From Chlorobiales bacterium Clorobi_01 (GTDB lineage: Bacteria; Bacteroidota; Chlorobiia; Chlorobiales; Chlorobiaceae), in assembly GCA_001602925.1 (NCBI GenBank), contig LUZT01000004.1, positions 124,001 to 188,000 of the forward strand: a stretch of 64,000 nucleotides of DNA, given 5' to 3'. Under the pieces are notes generated by a model, which saw only the letters and a list, made by a program, of their open reading frames with translations, was not told where the DNA came from and searched no databases. Of this stretch, positions 38,030-47,952 are shown piece by piece (positions within the stretch are counted from its first letter, which is position 1; each line of letters starts with the position of its first letter). Made by a program: the position numbers and the translations under genes.

Positions 38030-39985
38030 ATGAACAAACGAACGCTTGCCATCCTCATGGCGGCCATGCTCGCAAGCCCCACACTCCACGCCGACGAGAC
38101 CGGTTCGGACTATGTCAGCAATGAAATCGTTGTGACTTCAAGCAGAGTACAGCAGCCGAAAAAAGAGCTGACCTCGAACATCACCATCATCACCAAAGAT
38201 GAAATCAGCCAGTCGTCGGCCACTGATCTCAGTGAGCTTCTTTCCGAGCTGAACATCGGTCACATCCAGAAGTATCCCGGAACATCGACCTCTGTAGGCA
38301 TCCGCGGCTTCAGGACAGAAACCCACGGCAACGATCTGATGGGCAAGGTGCTCGTGCTGCTTGACGGACGCCGTGCGGGCACAGGCAACCTCGCCAAGAT
38401 CATGACAGCGAACGTCGAGCGCATCGAGATTATCCGGGGCCCAGCCGCCGTGCAGTATGGCTCCGCGGCGATTGGCGGCGTAATCAACGTGATTACGGCA
38501 AAGGGTGCGGGAGCGCCGTCGGCGTCGATCGAACAGAAAATCGGCAGCAACGATTTTTCCATGACCGAGGCCACGGTTCAGGGAAAATCAGGGCGCTTCG
38601 ACTATTCGGGTAGCGTCTCGAAATCGGATTCCGGAAGCTACAAGACGGCCAAAGGAGTGACCTACCAGAATACCGGCTATCAGGATCAGAAGCTGGCGAG
38701 TCTGAATGTGGGTTACGAGATTGCCGACGGCCAGCGGATCGGCATGACCGTACACTCGTTCGATGTGGACAAGGCTGGTTCTCCGAGCTATTTCAGCTCG
38801 CCCGATCTCAATGCCTATACGGTTCAGAACAACCATTCGGTCGATTTCAGGTATGACGGAACGACCTCCAGCCGGAACCTTTCATGGATGGCCCGCTACT
38901 TCACTGGCGAGGACAAGTACCGTTATGTCGATCCGAGCAGCGGGTATGAAAGCAGCAACAACATCGATCAGCGCGGTGCGCAGGCGCAGGTTTCGTGGCA
39001 GGCGGGCGCGCTCAGGCTCACCGCCGGATTCGACTGGCTGAAATACGAACTCAATTCGACCTTGACGCCAAGCTGGGCCTCCTATGAAAATCCGGCCGGT
39101 TTCGTTCTCGGCAAGTACGGGTTTTTCCATGACCGCCTGATTGTGACGGGTGGCATCCGTTATGACGACTATCGCGTCAGGATGCTCGAAAGCGAAGGCA
39201 CGTCGAGGAGCAAGGACAACTTCGCGCATCAGGCCGGAGTGGCGTGGCAGGTTAATGATGCTCTCAAGATCAGGGGCTCATTTGCCCAGGGTTTTCGTAT
39301 GCCTTCGGAGCGTGAACTTGCTGCGCACATACCGGACTGGTACGGAAACCTGTACATAGGAAATCCTGATCTCAATCCGGAATCGAGTGATACCTATGAA
39401 ATCGGTATGGACCTCACTTGGAAAGGGCTCAATGCTTCACTGACATGGTTCAGCACTGACTATACGAACATGATCGAAGCCAAGTCCATTAACGCTACAA
39501 CGTTTACCTACGAAAATATCGGAAGCGCCACGGTATCCGGAATCGAAGCCGAGCTCTCGAAAATATTTGCTATAGACAGCTCGTCATGGACGCTCGAACC
39601 GTATGCCGAGTACACCTATTTGTTGCGGTATCGCGACAACGAAACCAGCGAAAATCTGCTCTTTACTCCGCAGTGGAACGCCAGCACAGGCCTGAGAGTG
39701 CATGACGGCCGTGGTTTCAACGGTGCGTTCAATCTTGCTTATACCGGCAAGACTTTTGTCCAGAACTGGGAGACCGGGTATGGGGAGGTGGTGCCGAAAG
39801 GCGGATTTGCGGTGGCTGATCTTTCCGTGTCAAAGAAGTTTCCGTTCGGCGGCAAGAGCGTGAAAGGGTCGGGAATCACGGTCAAGGCCGAAATCAACAA
39901 CCTCTTCGACCGCGATTACCAGTATGTCATCGGCTATCCCATGCCTGGCCGTACCTTTATTTTCGGCCTCAAGGCGGATATCTGA
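38030..39985 (+). CDS. btuB: TonB-dependent receptor, probable cobamide transporter (BtuB-like)
   Basis: A 651-residue outer-membrane gated barrel with signal peptide (LAILMAAMLASPTLHAD). The plug domain follows (about 30-150: NEIVVTSSRV, then VGIRGFRTET and IEIIRGPAAVQYGSAAIGGVINVIT), then about 500 residues of beta-strand barrel, ending in the family C-terminus GRTFIFGLKADI. The B12 riboswitch directly upstream and btuCD and cob genes downstream argue for corrinoid uptake. Energy would come from TonB-ExbBD, not encoded here. Confidence 0.92.
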   Translation: MNKRTLAILMAAMLASPTLHADETGSDYVSNEIVVTSSRVQQPKKELTSNITIITKDEISQSSATDLSELLSELNIGHIQKYPGTSTSVGIRGFRTETHGNDLMGKVLVLLDGRRAGTGNLAKIMTANVERIEIIRGPAAVQYGSAAIGGVINVITAKGAGAPSASIEQKIGSNDFSMTEATVQGKSGRFDYSGSVSKSDSGSYKTAKGVTYQNTGYQDQKLASLNVGYEIADGQRIGMTVHSFDVDKAGSPSYFSSPDLNAYTVQNNHSVDFRYDGTTSSRNLSWMARYFTGEDKYRYVDPSSGYESSNNIDQRGAQAQVSWQAGALRLTAGFDWLKYELNSTLTPSWASYENPAGFVLGKYGFFHDRLIVTGGIRYDDYRVRMLESEGTSRSKDNFAHQAGVAWQVNDALKIRGSFAQGFRMPSERELAAHIPDWYGNLYIGNPDLNPESSDTYEIGMDLTWKGLNASLTWFSTDYTNMIEAKSINATTFTYENIGSATVSGIEAELSKIFAIDSSSWTLEPYAEYTYLLRYRDNETSENLLFTPQWNASTGLRVHDGRGFNGAFNLAYTGKTFVQNWETGYGEVVPKGGFAVADLSVSKKFPFGGKSVKGSGITVKAEINNLFDRDYQYVIGYPMPGRTFIFGLKADI

Positions 39986-40060
39986 TCATCATCGTCAAGG
40001 ACGTATCCGGATCGGCAGAGGCTTTGCCGATCCGGCTATGCATAAAATCAATACTGTAAC

Positions 40061-40714
40061 ATGTTGTCCCACAATCAGTCTATAAGCGAGAACGAGCGTG
40101 ACGCGCTCTATAAAGTCATTCTAAGCCGTCGCGACGTGCGCGGCCAGTTTCTGCCCGATCCGGTGCCGGAGTCGGTGCTCCTCCGGGTGCTCGACGCGGC
40201 GCACCACGCGCCGAGCGTCGGCTTCATGCAGCCGTGGGACTTCGTCGTCGTGCACGACCTTGCCGTCCGGAAGCAGATCAAGGAGGGATTCGAGATCGCC
40301 CATGCCGAGGCCGCCGAAATGTTCGAGGGCGAGAAGCGCGAGCAGTATCGCGGCTTCAAGCTTGAAGGAATTCTCGAAGCGCCGGTCGGCGTCTGCGTCA
40401 CCTGCGACCGCACGCGTAGCGGCGAGGTGGTGATCGGGCGCACGGCCAATCCGGAGATGGATCTGTACAGCTCGGTTTGCGCCGTGCAGAACCTGTGGCT
40501 CGCCGCGCGGGCGGAGAATCTCGGCGTCGGCTGGGTGAGCATCATTCACCACGACAGCGTCCGCAAGGCGCTCGGCATTCCCGAACACATCGTGCCGGTG
40601 GCGTGGCTCTGCATCGGCTACGTCAGCTTTTTCCACGAAACGCCGGAGCTGGAGCAGGCCGGCTGGCTGCCGCGCCTCGCGCTCGACGACCTCGTCCATC
40701 AGGAGCAATGGTGA
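40061..40714 (+). CDS. bluB: 5,6-dimethylbenzimidazole synthase
   Basis: A 217-residue nitroreductase-fold flavoenzyme that, in characterised members, breaks down FMNH2 with oxygen to make DMB, the lower ligand of B12. [40 protein letters not shown] and [20 protein letters not shown] are typical of BluB. The oxygen requirement is puzzling in an anaerobe such as a green sulfur bacterium; the protein may work at trace oxygen or do a related reaction. It overlaps cobQ by 7 nt. Other nitroreductase-family roles are less likely in this operon. Confidence 0.88.
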   Translation: MLSHNQSISENERDALYKVILSRRDVRGQFLPDPVPESVLLRVLDAAHHAPSVGFMQPWDFVVVHDLAVRKQIKEGFEIAHAEAAEMFEGEKREQYRGFKLEGILEAPVGVCVTCDRTRSGEVVIGRTANPEMDLYSSVCAVQNLWLAARAENLGVGWVSIIHHDSVRKALGIPEHIVPVAWLCIGYVSFFHETPELEQAGWLPRLALDDLVHQEQW

Positions 40715-42225
40715 AAACTACGGCAACGCCCATGACCAACATCGCCATTCTCGGAACCGCCTCGGACGTAGGCAAGAGCATCGTCGCCACTGCGCTCTGC
40801 CGCATCTTCCTCAACGAGGGCATCGACGTCGCGCCGTTCAAGGCGCAGAACATGTCGAACAACTCCGGCGTCACGCCCGACGGCTTCGAGATGGGGCGGG
40901 CGCAGATCGTGCAGGCGCAGGCCGCGCGGGTCGCGCCCCACGCCGACATGAATCCCGTGCTGCTCAAGCCCAACACCGACACCGGCGCGCAGGTGGTTCT
41001 GCAAGGGCGCGTCTGCACGGACAAGACGGCCCGCGAATACTTTGGCGACACGCGGCGCTGGGCCGAGGCGGCCTTCGAGAGCCTCGAACGGCTGAAGGCG
41101 CGGCACGAAATGATCGTGCTGGAAGGGGCCGGATCGTGCGCCGAGATGAACCTCTACGAGCGCGATTTTGTCAACTTCAAGAGTGCCCGCCGGGCTGGGG
41201 CGGCGGTGATTCTCGTGGCCGACATCGACCGGGGGGGCGTCTTCGCGCAGGTCGCGGGGACGCTCGCGGTGATTCCACCGGAGGATCGGGCGCTGGTCAA
41301 GGGCGTCATTATCAACCGCTTCCGGGGTGACAAGTCGCTTTTCGAGGATGGCCGGAAGATGCTCGAATCGATGACCGGCGTGCCGGTGCTTGGCGTCATT
41401 CCTTATTTTCGCGGCTTCACCATCGACGCTGAGGACGCCGTGCCGCTCTCCTCGGTGGTCGATCCGAAGCGCGATCCGGCGTCAGGCAAGATCGGCATCG
41501 CGGCGATCTATTTCCCGCACATCTCGAACTTCACCGACCTCTCGCCGCTGGAGCAGGATCCGTCCGTTGAGCTGCACTACCTGCACCATCCGAGGCCGCT
41601 CGACAGCTACAAGGCGCTGGTGCTGCCAGGCTCGAAGAACGTGCGCGGCGACCTCGAATGGCTCGAAAAGATTGGTTGGCGCGAGCGGATCGAGGCGTTC
41701 CGGGCGAAGGGCGGCGTGATCATCGGTCTCTGTGGTGGCTACCAGATGCTCGGCGCTTCTATCGCCGATCCGTACGGCGTCGAGGGCGCTCCGGGCGCGA
41801 GCGCGGGCCTCGCGATGCTGCCAGTCGAGACGGTGCTGGAGCGCGAAAAAGCGCTCTGCAACAGCGTCGGCAAAATTGCCGGAAAATCATTTTTTGTAAG
41901 CGGTTACGAGATTCATATGGGCCGGACGACACTTGAGCCGGGCGCGTCGCCACTCGTCGAAGTGACGGAGCGCAACGGCGTCGCGTCCGACGATTTCGAC
42001 GGCGCGAAGAGCGCCGACGGACGGGTGACGGGCACCTATTTCCACGGCTTCTTTGACCGTCCGGAAGTCCGCGCCTGGTTCCTGCGCCAGCTCGACAGCG
42101 GCTACGAACCCGCCACCGCGTCGTGCGCCGCGGATCCCTTCGAGCTGCTCGCCGCGCACTTTTCGGAGAATCTCGATCTCGACGCGCTCTTCGCAATCGC
42201 CGGAGTCAAACGGGGGAAGGTATGA
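40708..42225 (+). CDS. cobQ: cobyric acid synthase
   Basis: Also called CbiP: amidates side chains b, d, e and g of adenosylcobyrinate diamide. The 505 residues include the N-terminal ATP-binding domain ([48 protein letters not shown]) and a class I-type glutamine amidotransferase with the nucleophile in [10 protein letters not shown] and the His in YFHGFFD. Start at ATG 40708, overlapping bluB; a second ATG at 40732 gives [12 protein letters not shown] overlap with the next gene. Confidence 0.95.
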   Translation: MVKTTATPMTNIAILGTASDVGKSIVATALCRIFLNEGIDVAPFKAQNMSNNSGVTPDGFEMGRAQIVQAQAARVAPHADMNPVLLKPNTDTGAQVVLQGRVCTDKTAREYFGDTRRWAEAAFESLERLKARHEMIVLEGAGSCAEMNLYERDFVNFKSARRAGAAVILVADIDRGGVFAQVAGTLAVIPPEDRALVKGVIINRFRGDKSLFEDGRKMLESMTGVPVLGVIPYFRGFTIDAEDAVPLSSVVDPKRDPASGKIGIAAIYFPHISNFTDLSPLEQDPSVELHYLHHPRPLDSYKALVLPGSKNVRGDLEWLEKIGWRERIEAFRAKGGVIIGLCGGYQMLGASIADPYGVEGAPGASAGLAMLPVETVLEREKALCNSVGKIAGKSFFVSGYEIHMGRTTLEPGASPLVEVTERNGVASDDFDGAKSADGRVTGTYFHGFFDRPEVRAWFLRQLDSGYEPATASCAADPFELLAAHFSENLDLDALFAIAGVKRGKV

Positions 42226-43325
42226 ACCGCGATCATCTGCTGGCGCACCGCCACGGCGACCGCACAGGCGAGCTGGCGGGCGGCGCAGTGCTTGACTTCA
42301 GCATCAACCTCGCGCCGGTCGAGCCGCCTATCCACGTCCTGTCCGCGTCAATCGCTTTTGCGCCTTATCCCTCGATGGAGGGGCGCGGCGTCCGCGACTT
42401 CTACGTCAATCGCTTCGGCCTCGACCCGGAGTGTGTGCTCGCGACGAACGGAGCTATCGAGGGTATCTATCTCGCGCCGCGAGCGCTTGGCCTCCGGCGT
42501 GTGCTGATTCCGCAGCCTTCGTTTTTCGATTATGGACGGGCCTGTCGTTTGTCTGGCGCGGAGGTTGTTGTGCTTGAACTGAGCGCATCCGAAGGCTTTG
42601 CCTTTCCCGGCATCGAGGTACTGTCCGAAGCTCTGGTCGGGTGCGATGCGCTGATCGCAGGCAGCCCGAACAATCCGACCGGTACGCTGATCCCTAAGGA
42701 GCAGTTGCTCGCTCTGGCTTGCCGTTTCCCCGACAAGTATTTCATCATCGACGAGGCGTTCATCCAGTTCGCCGAGGCGTTCCCGTCGAACTCGCTCATG
42801 CCGGAGATTCGGGCGTTCAAAAACATCGTGGTGATCCATTCGCTCACAAAATTTTACGCCATCGCCGGGTTGCGGCTTGGCGCCATCGTGGCGCACCCGG
42901 CGATGATCCGCCAGCTTTACGGTTACAAGGAGCCGTGGACGGTCAACGCCGTCGCAGAGCAGGTTGCCGGGCAACTGCTGCACTGCAGCGACTACGAGCG
43001 GGAGGTTCGTGCCATCGTGGCTGAAGGCCGCCGCCAGATTCCGGACGGCCTCGACGGGAACTCCGCGATCACGCTGCATGGCGGCGCGGCCAACTTCTTT
43101 TTCGCGTCGGTGAACGATGGCGTCGGCCTCGATGCGCTGCTCGATTTTCTCGCCAGGCAAGGCATTCTCGTCCGGGACTGCCGGAATTTCGAGGGCGTTT
43201 CGCCGAGATATTTCCGCTTCTGCATTCGTACATCTGACGAAAATCGCCGCCTCGTTTCGGCGCTGAACGGCTTCGCAAATGGATCGGAGAGCGCGAAAAC
43301 CGTCGTCGGGGAGGCCGTGGAATGA
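42222..43325 (+). CDS. cobD: CobD-type threonine-phosphate decarboxylase
   Basis: A 367-residue PLP enzyme of the histidinol-phosphate aminotransferase fold. In the Salmonella naming, CobD makes (R)-1-amino-2-propanol phosphate, the linker of the nucleotide loop. [13 protein letters not shown] near the start, [12 protein letters not shown] and the lysine motif [17 protein letters not shown] are visible. The position between cobQ and cbiB fits. The ATG overlaps the cobQ stop by 4 nt; a much earlier frame opening is inside cobQ and was discarded. Confidence 0.9.
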   Translation: MNRDHLLAHRHGDRTGELAGGAVLDFSINLAPVEPPIHVLSASIAFAPYPSMEGRGVRDFYVNRFGLDPECVLATNGAIEGIYLAPRALGLRRVLIPQPSFFDYGRACRLSGAEVVVLELSASEGFAFPGIEVLSEALVGCDALIAGSPNNPTGTLIPKEQLLALACRFPDKYFIIDEAFIQFAEAFPSNSLMPEIRAFKNIVVIHSLTKFYAIAGLRLGAIVAHPAMIRQLYGYKEPWTVNAVAEQVAGQLLHCSDYEREVRAIVAEGRRQIPDGLDGNSAITLHGGAANFFFASVNDGVGLDALLDFLARQGILVRDCRNFEGVSPRYFRFCIRTSDENRRLVSALNGFANGSESAKTVVGEAVE

Positions 43326-44281
43326 CCGTTTTGCTGCTCCCGCTGGCCTTTCTGCTCGACCTCCTTTTCGGCGATCCGCAGTGGTTCCTGCACCCGGTGC
43401 GGCTGGTCGGCAAGCTCGCTTCAAGCACGGAGTCGCTGTTCAGGGGCATATCGTTTCTTCCGCTGAGGATGGCTGGGGCACTGACGGCGGCGGCCGTCAT
43501 CACGGCGACTGTCGTGACTGTGCTGGCGCTCGTGGTGGCGGCGTTTCTGCTTCATCCGCTTGCTGGCGTCGTCGTATCGGTGCTTTTGCTCTATTTCGCG
43601 ATTGCGCCGCGCGATCTTTACGACCACGCGTCGGCTGTGCGGGATGCGCTTCGCGCGGGCGATCTCGAACTTGCCCGCCGGAAGGTGGCGATGATGGTTG
43701 GTCGTGATACCTCGACGCTCGACGAAGAAGGTGTGGCGAGGGCTGCCGTGGAGAGCGTGGCCGAGAATACGTCGGATGGCGTGACCGCGCCGCTCTTTTA
43801 CGGCTTGCTTTTCGGCCCTGCCGGGGCGTGGCTCTACAAGGCATCGAATACGCTCGACTCGATGTTCGGTTACCGCAACGAGCGTTACCGGGAGTTCGGC
43901 TGGGCCTCGGCGCGGTTCGATGATTTCATGAATTACCTGCCGTCGCGCCTGACGGTTTTGGCGGTTGCGGGCGCGGCTTTTATTTTACGGCTCGATCCGG
44001 CGGGTGTTTTCCGTTCGGTGAAGCTGGGGGCGACGTTGCACGAAAGTCCCAATGCGGGCTATCCCGAAGCGGCCTTTGCCGGAGCGCTCGGTGTTACGCT
44101 TGGCGGCGAGCGGAGCTACGGTGGAGTCACCAAAACCGTACCGACGCTCGGGCTTCGCGAAGGCGCGATGGATGCCACGACGATCACTGGCGCCATGCGC
44201 CTGATGTACGTTGCCTCGGTTCTGTTCATGGCCTGTGGCGCGGGGCTGCTTTTTATTCTTTCCAAGTCTCTACAATCGTAA
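43322..44281 (+). CDS. cbiB: adenosylcobinamide-phosphate synthase CbiB
   Basis: An integral membrane enzyme (called CobD in the Pseudomonas scheme) that attaches the aminopropanol (phosphate) to adenosylcobyric acid. The 319 residues start with [27 protein letters not shown], the family signature, and contain [28 protein letters not shown] and [17 protein letters not shown]. About five membrane helices are expected. ATGA overlap with the preceding gene. Acts with membrane-bound CobS later in the pathway. Confidence 0.95.
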   Translation: MTVLLLPLAFLLDLLFGDPQWFLHPVRLVGKLASSTESLFRGISFLPLRMAGALTAAAVITATVVTVLALVVAAFLLHPLAGVVVSVLLLYFAIAPRDLYDHASAVRDALRAGDLELARRKVAMMVGRDTSTLDEEGVARAAVESVAENTSDGVTAPLFYGLLFGPAGAWLYKASNTLDSMFGYRNERYREFGWASARFDDFMNYLPSRLTVLAVAGAAFILRLDPAGVFRSVKLGATLHESPNAGYPEAAFAGALGVTLGGERSYGGVTKTVPTLGLREGAMDATTITGAMRLMYVASVLFMACGAGLLFILSKSLQS

Positions 44282-44287
44282 TCAGTT

Positions 44288-44812
44288 ATGTCACAAAAAC
44301 GGGTTCTTCTCTTCACAGGTAACGGCAAGGGCAAAAGCACGGCGGCGTTCGGAATGCTGTCGCGTGCGCTCGGCCACGGTATGAAAGCTCGTGTCATCCA
44401 GTTCGTCAAGGCCCAGGAGGGGGTTGGGGAGGTGCTTTTCTTTACGCGCTTCGAGGATGTCGAGTGGGATCACTACGGCAAGGGATTCCTGCCAACCAAT
44501 CCCGACAGCCCGATGATGGAGAAGCACAAACAGGCGGCGGAGTTCGGGTTCGAGGAGGCGCTCGACGCGCTGGCTTCGGACGAGTACGATTTCGTGCTGC
44601 TCGACGAGGTGTGTTTCGCGCTCTCGAAGGATATCATTCCGCTTGAGCCGCTCATCGAGGCGATTGTCAATGCCGGTGACAAGATCATCGTGCTGACCGG
44701 GCGGAACGCGCCGCAGGCGCTGATCGACCTTGCCGATACGGTGACCGAGATGCGCATGGTCAAACACGGCTACGAGCAGGGCTTGCTGTCGCAGGCTGGC
44801 GTGGAGGAGTGA
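44288..44812 (+). CDS. cobO: corrinoid adenosyltransferase (CobO/BtuR type)
   Basis: Adds the upper 5'-deoxyadenosyl group from ATP to cob(I)alamin-type corrinoids, for both new synthesis and salvage. 174 residues with the P-loop FTGNGKGKSTAAFGMLSRALGHG and the LLDEVCFAL and IVLTGRNAP motifs of the CobA/CobO/BtuR family. Six nt after cbiB. Its stop forms a GTGA overlap with the btuC start. Confidence 0.95.
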   Translation: MSQKRVLLFTGNGKGKSTAAFGMLSRALGHGMKARVIQFVKAQEGVGEVLFFTRFEDVEWDHYGKGFLPTNPDSPMMEKHKQAAEFGFEEALDALASDEYDFVLLDEVCFALSKDIIPLEPLIEAIVNAGDKIIVLTGRNAPQALIDLADTVTEMRMVKHGYEQGLLSQAGVEE

Positions 44813-45858
44813 ACCTGACGCGTCGCTCACATAAAGCGAAAGGTGGCGACGGTTGCCGGCCGATGCTCGTCAAAGGCTCGCCCGCTAACCGGCGGCGCGC
44901 GCTGCTGCTGGCCGCGGCCATTCCGTTGTTGCTCGGCCTGTCCCTGCTGCTTGGCCCGTCTGGCGTAGGCTTGCCCGACACAGAGACGATTTCCGGGCGT
45001 GCAATCATCGATTTGCGGCTCGGGCGTTTCGTGATGGGAATGCTGGTCGGTGCAGCGCTTTCGACTTCCGGCACGGTGTTCCAGGCGATTCTGCGCAATC
45101 CGCTTGCCGAGCCTTACGTGCTTGGCGTGAGCGGCGGTGCGGGACTTGGCGCGGCGTTGAGCATCCTCGTCGGTGGAGGCATTCTCGGTGCGGCGGGTTT
45201 GCCGGTCACGGCGTTCTTCTTCGCCGTTATCACCCTTTTCGCGGTCTATGCCATCGCGGGTCAAGGCGGTGGTATGCCTTCGGTATACAGCCTCATTCTC
45301 AGCGGCGTGATCGTGAGCGCGATCTGTTCGAGCGTCATCATGTTCCTCGTTTCGACGGCCAACGTCGAGGGGATGCACACCGTGATGTGGTGGATGCTCG
45401 GCAACCTTCAGCCCTCCTCGTGGGGTGACCAGCTCATCGCGCTGCTCTTCATCGCAGGCGCATCGGTGGCGCTATGGCTGCTCGCTCCGGCGCTGAACGT
45501 GTTGACGCTGGGGCGCGAAATGGCTCACTATCAGGGGCTAAATGCCGGAACGGTGACGGTGTCGAGCCTGCTGCTGGCCACGCTGCTGGCGGCTACGGCG
45601 GTCTCGATGGGGGGGATGATCGGCTTTGTCGGTCTGATCGTGCCGCATGTCATGCGGGCGATCTTCGGCCCCGACCACCGCTGGCTGGTGCCCGCCTCGG
45701 CGTTCGGCGGCGGCGCGTTCCTCGTTCTCTGCGATGTCATCGCGCGCGTCGTCATGCCTCCCATCGAAATCCCGGTCGGCGTGGTGACAGCGCTGGCGGG
45801 TGGTCCGTTTTTCCTCATCGTGCTCAGAAAAAGGATGAAGTATGCCTGGAATGACTGA
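44809..45858 (+). CDS. btuC: cobalamin ABC transporter permease, BtuC-like
   Basis: A 349-residue FecCD-family permease with about nine to ten membrane helices. Signatures include LRLGRFVMGMLVGAALSTSGTVFQAILRNPLAEPYVLGVSGGAGLGA and GFVGLIVPHVMRAIFGPDHRWLVP. It begins at a GTG coupled to the cobO stop, with an unusual basic N-terminus before the first helix. The corrinoid role comes from operon position; FecCD sequences alone cannot separate heme, siderophore and B12 transporters. Confidence 0.9.
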   Translation: MNLTRRSHKAKGGDGCRPMLVKGSPANRRRALLLAAAIPLLLGLSLLLGPSGVGLPDTETISGRAIIDLRLGRFVMGMLVGAALSTSGTVFQAILRNPLAEPYVLGVSGGAGLGAALSILVGGGILGAAGLPVTAFFFAVITLFAVYAIAGQGGGMPSVYSLILSGVIVSAICSSVIMFLVSTANVEGMHTVMWWMLGNLQPSSWGDQLIALLFIAGASVALWLLAPALNVLTLGREMAHYQGLNAGTVTVSSLLLATLLAATAVSMGGMIGFVGLIVPHVMRAIFGPDHRWLVPASAFGGGAFLVLCDVIARVVMPPIEIPVGVVTALAGGPFFLIVLRKRMKYAWND

Positions 45859-47131
45859 GCTGGGAGCGCCCGCGCTCGCGTTCCGTGGCGTCACCGCCGG
45901 GTACAAGGGGCGCACGGTGCTGCGCGATGTCGATTTCGAGATCGCCGAGGGGGAGTTCGTCTCGCTGATCGGCCCGAATGGCTCCGGCAAGAGCACCCTG
46001 CTCAAGACCGCCACCGGTCTGCTCAAAGCGTCGGAAGGCAAGGTTGAGGTGTTTGGGCGCGAGGTTTCGTCGCTCAAGCCGCGCGAACGTGCTTCGCTCA
46101 TTGGCGTGGTGCCGCAGAAGCTCGAGTCGCCGATGGCTTTCACGGTGGGTGAAATCGTGATGCTCGGGCGCAATCTCCGCGGGCGCTGGACGGGACTGGA
46201 GGGGCATGACTACGACAGTGTCGAGAAAGCGATGATCTACACGAACGTGTTCGACCTCCGGGAGCGCCGCTTCAACGAACTGAGCGCCGGAGAGCAGCAG
46301 CGCACGGCGCTCGCGATGGCTTTGGCGCAGGAGCCGCGCATCATCATGCTCGACGAATCGATAGCGCACCTCGATATCAACCACAGCCAGGAGGTGCTTC
46401 GCATCCTGATGAACATCAACCGCGAGGAGCGAATCACGGTGCTGCTGGTGAGCCACGATCTCAACCTCGCCGCGCAGGTCGCCGGGCGGTTGATGCTCGT
46501 GCAGCACGGGCGGCTGGTGAAGAACGGCTCGCCGGAGGAGGTGATGCAGTCGGAGCTGCTCAGCCGCGTCTATGACTGCGAACTGCGCGTGCGACGCGAC
46601 CCATTCAGCGGTAATCCGGTGGTGAGCGGCGCGCTCGACGAGCTGCTGCGCCGTCCGGCGGTGCGCAAGCGGCTGCACATCATCTGCGGTGGCGGCTCGG
46701 GTATCGAGCTCTTCCGGCGGCTCTCCATCGAGGGCTTCGAGCTCACCTCGGGTGTGCTCAACCGGCTCGACTCCGACGCCGAGGCGGCCCGTGCGCTCGA
46801 TATTCCATGCGTGCTCGAACAGCCCTTCTCGGCGGTCGGCGACGAGGCGTTCCGGCAGGCCGCCGTGATGGTGTCGGAAGCCGACGGCGTGATCATCGGC
46901 CCGGTGCCCATTGGCTCCGGCAACCTTGTGAATCTCCGACTTGCCGCCGAAGCGCTCGAAGCGGGCAAACCGGTCTGGATCGCCTCGGGACTCGACAAGC
47001 GCGACTACACGCCGGGCAAAGAGGCCGCCGAGATGTCGGCCAGACTCCGCAAAGCCAGAGCGACGGAGTGGAAAGGAATTCAGGAACTGACGGCCATGCT
47101 CAACCGGGCGTGGCCGGAATCGCAACATTGA
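45842..47131 (+). CDS. btuD: BtuD-like ABC ATPase fused to a C-terminal Rossmann-like domain
   Basis: Energises corrinoid import with BtuC and BtuF. Residues 1-255 are a full ABC ATPase: Walker A GPNGSGKST (44-52), signature LSAGEQQ (147-153, Ala for the first Gly), Walker B IIMLDES (167-173), H-loop H205. Residues 275-429 are an added domain: IICGGGSGIELFRRL (280-294), GVLNRLDSDAEAARAL (304-319), a conserved-looking EQPFS, ADGVIIGPVPIGSGNLVNL (347-365). It resembles a nucleotide-binding alpha/beta fold. The role of the extra domain is unknown. It overlaps btuC by 17 nt. Confidence 0.9.
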   Translation: MPGMTELGAPALAFRGVTAGYKGRTVLRDVDFEIAEGEFVSLIGPNGSGKSTLLKTATGLLKASEGKVEVFGREVSSLKPRERASLIGVVPQKLESPMAFTVGEIVMLGRNLRGRWTGLEGHDYDSVEKAMIYTNVFDLRERRFNELSAGEQQRTALAMALAQEPRIIMLDESIAHLDINHSQEVLRILMNINREERITVLLVSHDLNLAAQVAGRLMLVQHGRLVKNGSPEEVMQSELLSRVYDCELRVRRDPFSGNPVVSGALDELLRRPAVRKRLHIICGGGSGIELFRRLSIEGFELTSGVLNRLDSDAEAARALDIPCVLEQPFSAVGDEAFRQAAVMVSEADGVIIGPVPIGSGNLVNLRLAAEALEAGKPVWIASGLDKRDYTPGKEAAEMSARLRKARATEWKGIQELTAMLNRAWPESQH

Positions 47132-47133
47132 AG

Positions 47134-47925
47134 ATGAAGAAGTACCCGTTCAGGCTTGGCACCTCGTCTTATATCATCCCGGATGACATTCTGCCCAACG
47201 TGCGCTATCTCGCGGGCAAGGTCGAAGACATCGAGCTGGTGCTCTTCGAGTCCGACGAGTTCAGCAACCTGCCGTCGCCGGAGGTGATCGCGGAGCTGGT
47301 CGCGCTGGCCGGAGAGCACGGTCTCACCTACTCGGTGCACCTGCCGCTCGACGTCTATCTCGGCAGCCCTTTTCGGGATGAGCGGGAGCGCTCGGTGGGC
47401 AAGTGCCGCCGGATCATCGACCTCACCGAAGCGCTGCCGAAGTCGGCCTTCGTGATGCACTTCGAGGCGGGCAAGGGGGTGGACATTAACAAATTTTCTG
47501 AAGCACAGCGGGAGCGATTCGCGGACAATCTCGCTGATTCAGCGCGGATGCTGCTTGATGGTTGCGGGTATCTGGCCAGCATGTTCTGCGCCGAAAACCT
47601 GAACTACCCCTTCGAGATCGTCTGGCCGGTTGTCGAACAGTTCGGCTTCTCGATAACGCTCGACGTAGGCCATCTCGAATACTACGGCTTTCCGACTGCC
47701 GACTATCTCGACCGCTACCTCTCCCGAGCAAAGGTGCTGCACATGCACGGTACGACGGACGGCCGCGATCACAACTCGCTGGCCTACATGAATTCCGAAG
47801 CGCTCGACATGGTGGTCGAAGCGCTGCGCAAGGTGGAGGGCGAGCCGAAGGTGTTTACGCTTGAAATCTTCTCGGAGGCGGATTTTTTATCGTCGGTTGT
47901 GACGCTCGAACGATTTTCGTCATGA
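47134..47925 (+). CDS. cbiR: CbiR-like cobamide-remodelling hydrolase
   Basis: A 263-residue TIM-barrel of the AP-endonuclease-2/sugar isomerase superfamily. In Akkermansia, CbiR hydrolyses the nucleotide loop of cobamides so the corrinoid can be rebuilt with another lower ligand. Metal-ligand candidates lie in YSVHLPLDVYLG, FVMHFEAGKG, MFCAENLNYPFE, ITLDVGHLEYYG, LHMHGTTDGRDH and FTLEIFSEADF. The position between btuD and cobU matches a remodelling role. Start at ATG 47134; a TTG at 47128 would overlap the btuD stop. Function is by family resemblance plus context; a different isomerase is possible. Confidence 0.82.
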   Translation: MKKYPFRLGTSSYIIPDDILPNVRYLAGKVEDIELVLFESDEFSNLPSPEVIAELVALAGEHGLTYSVHLPLDVYLGSPFRDERERSVGKCRRIIDLTEALPKSAFVMHFEAGKGVDINKFSEAQRERFADNLADSARMLLDGCGYLASMFCAENLNYPFEIVWPVVEQFGFSITLDVGHLEYYGFPTADYLDRYLSRAKVLHMHGTTDGRDHNSLAYMNSEALDMVVEALRKVEGEPKVFTLEIFSEADFLSSVVTLERFSS

Positions 47926-47952
47926 CTCTTCAATCGCATAATTATTGCACCT

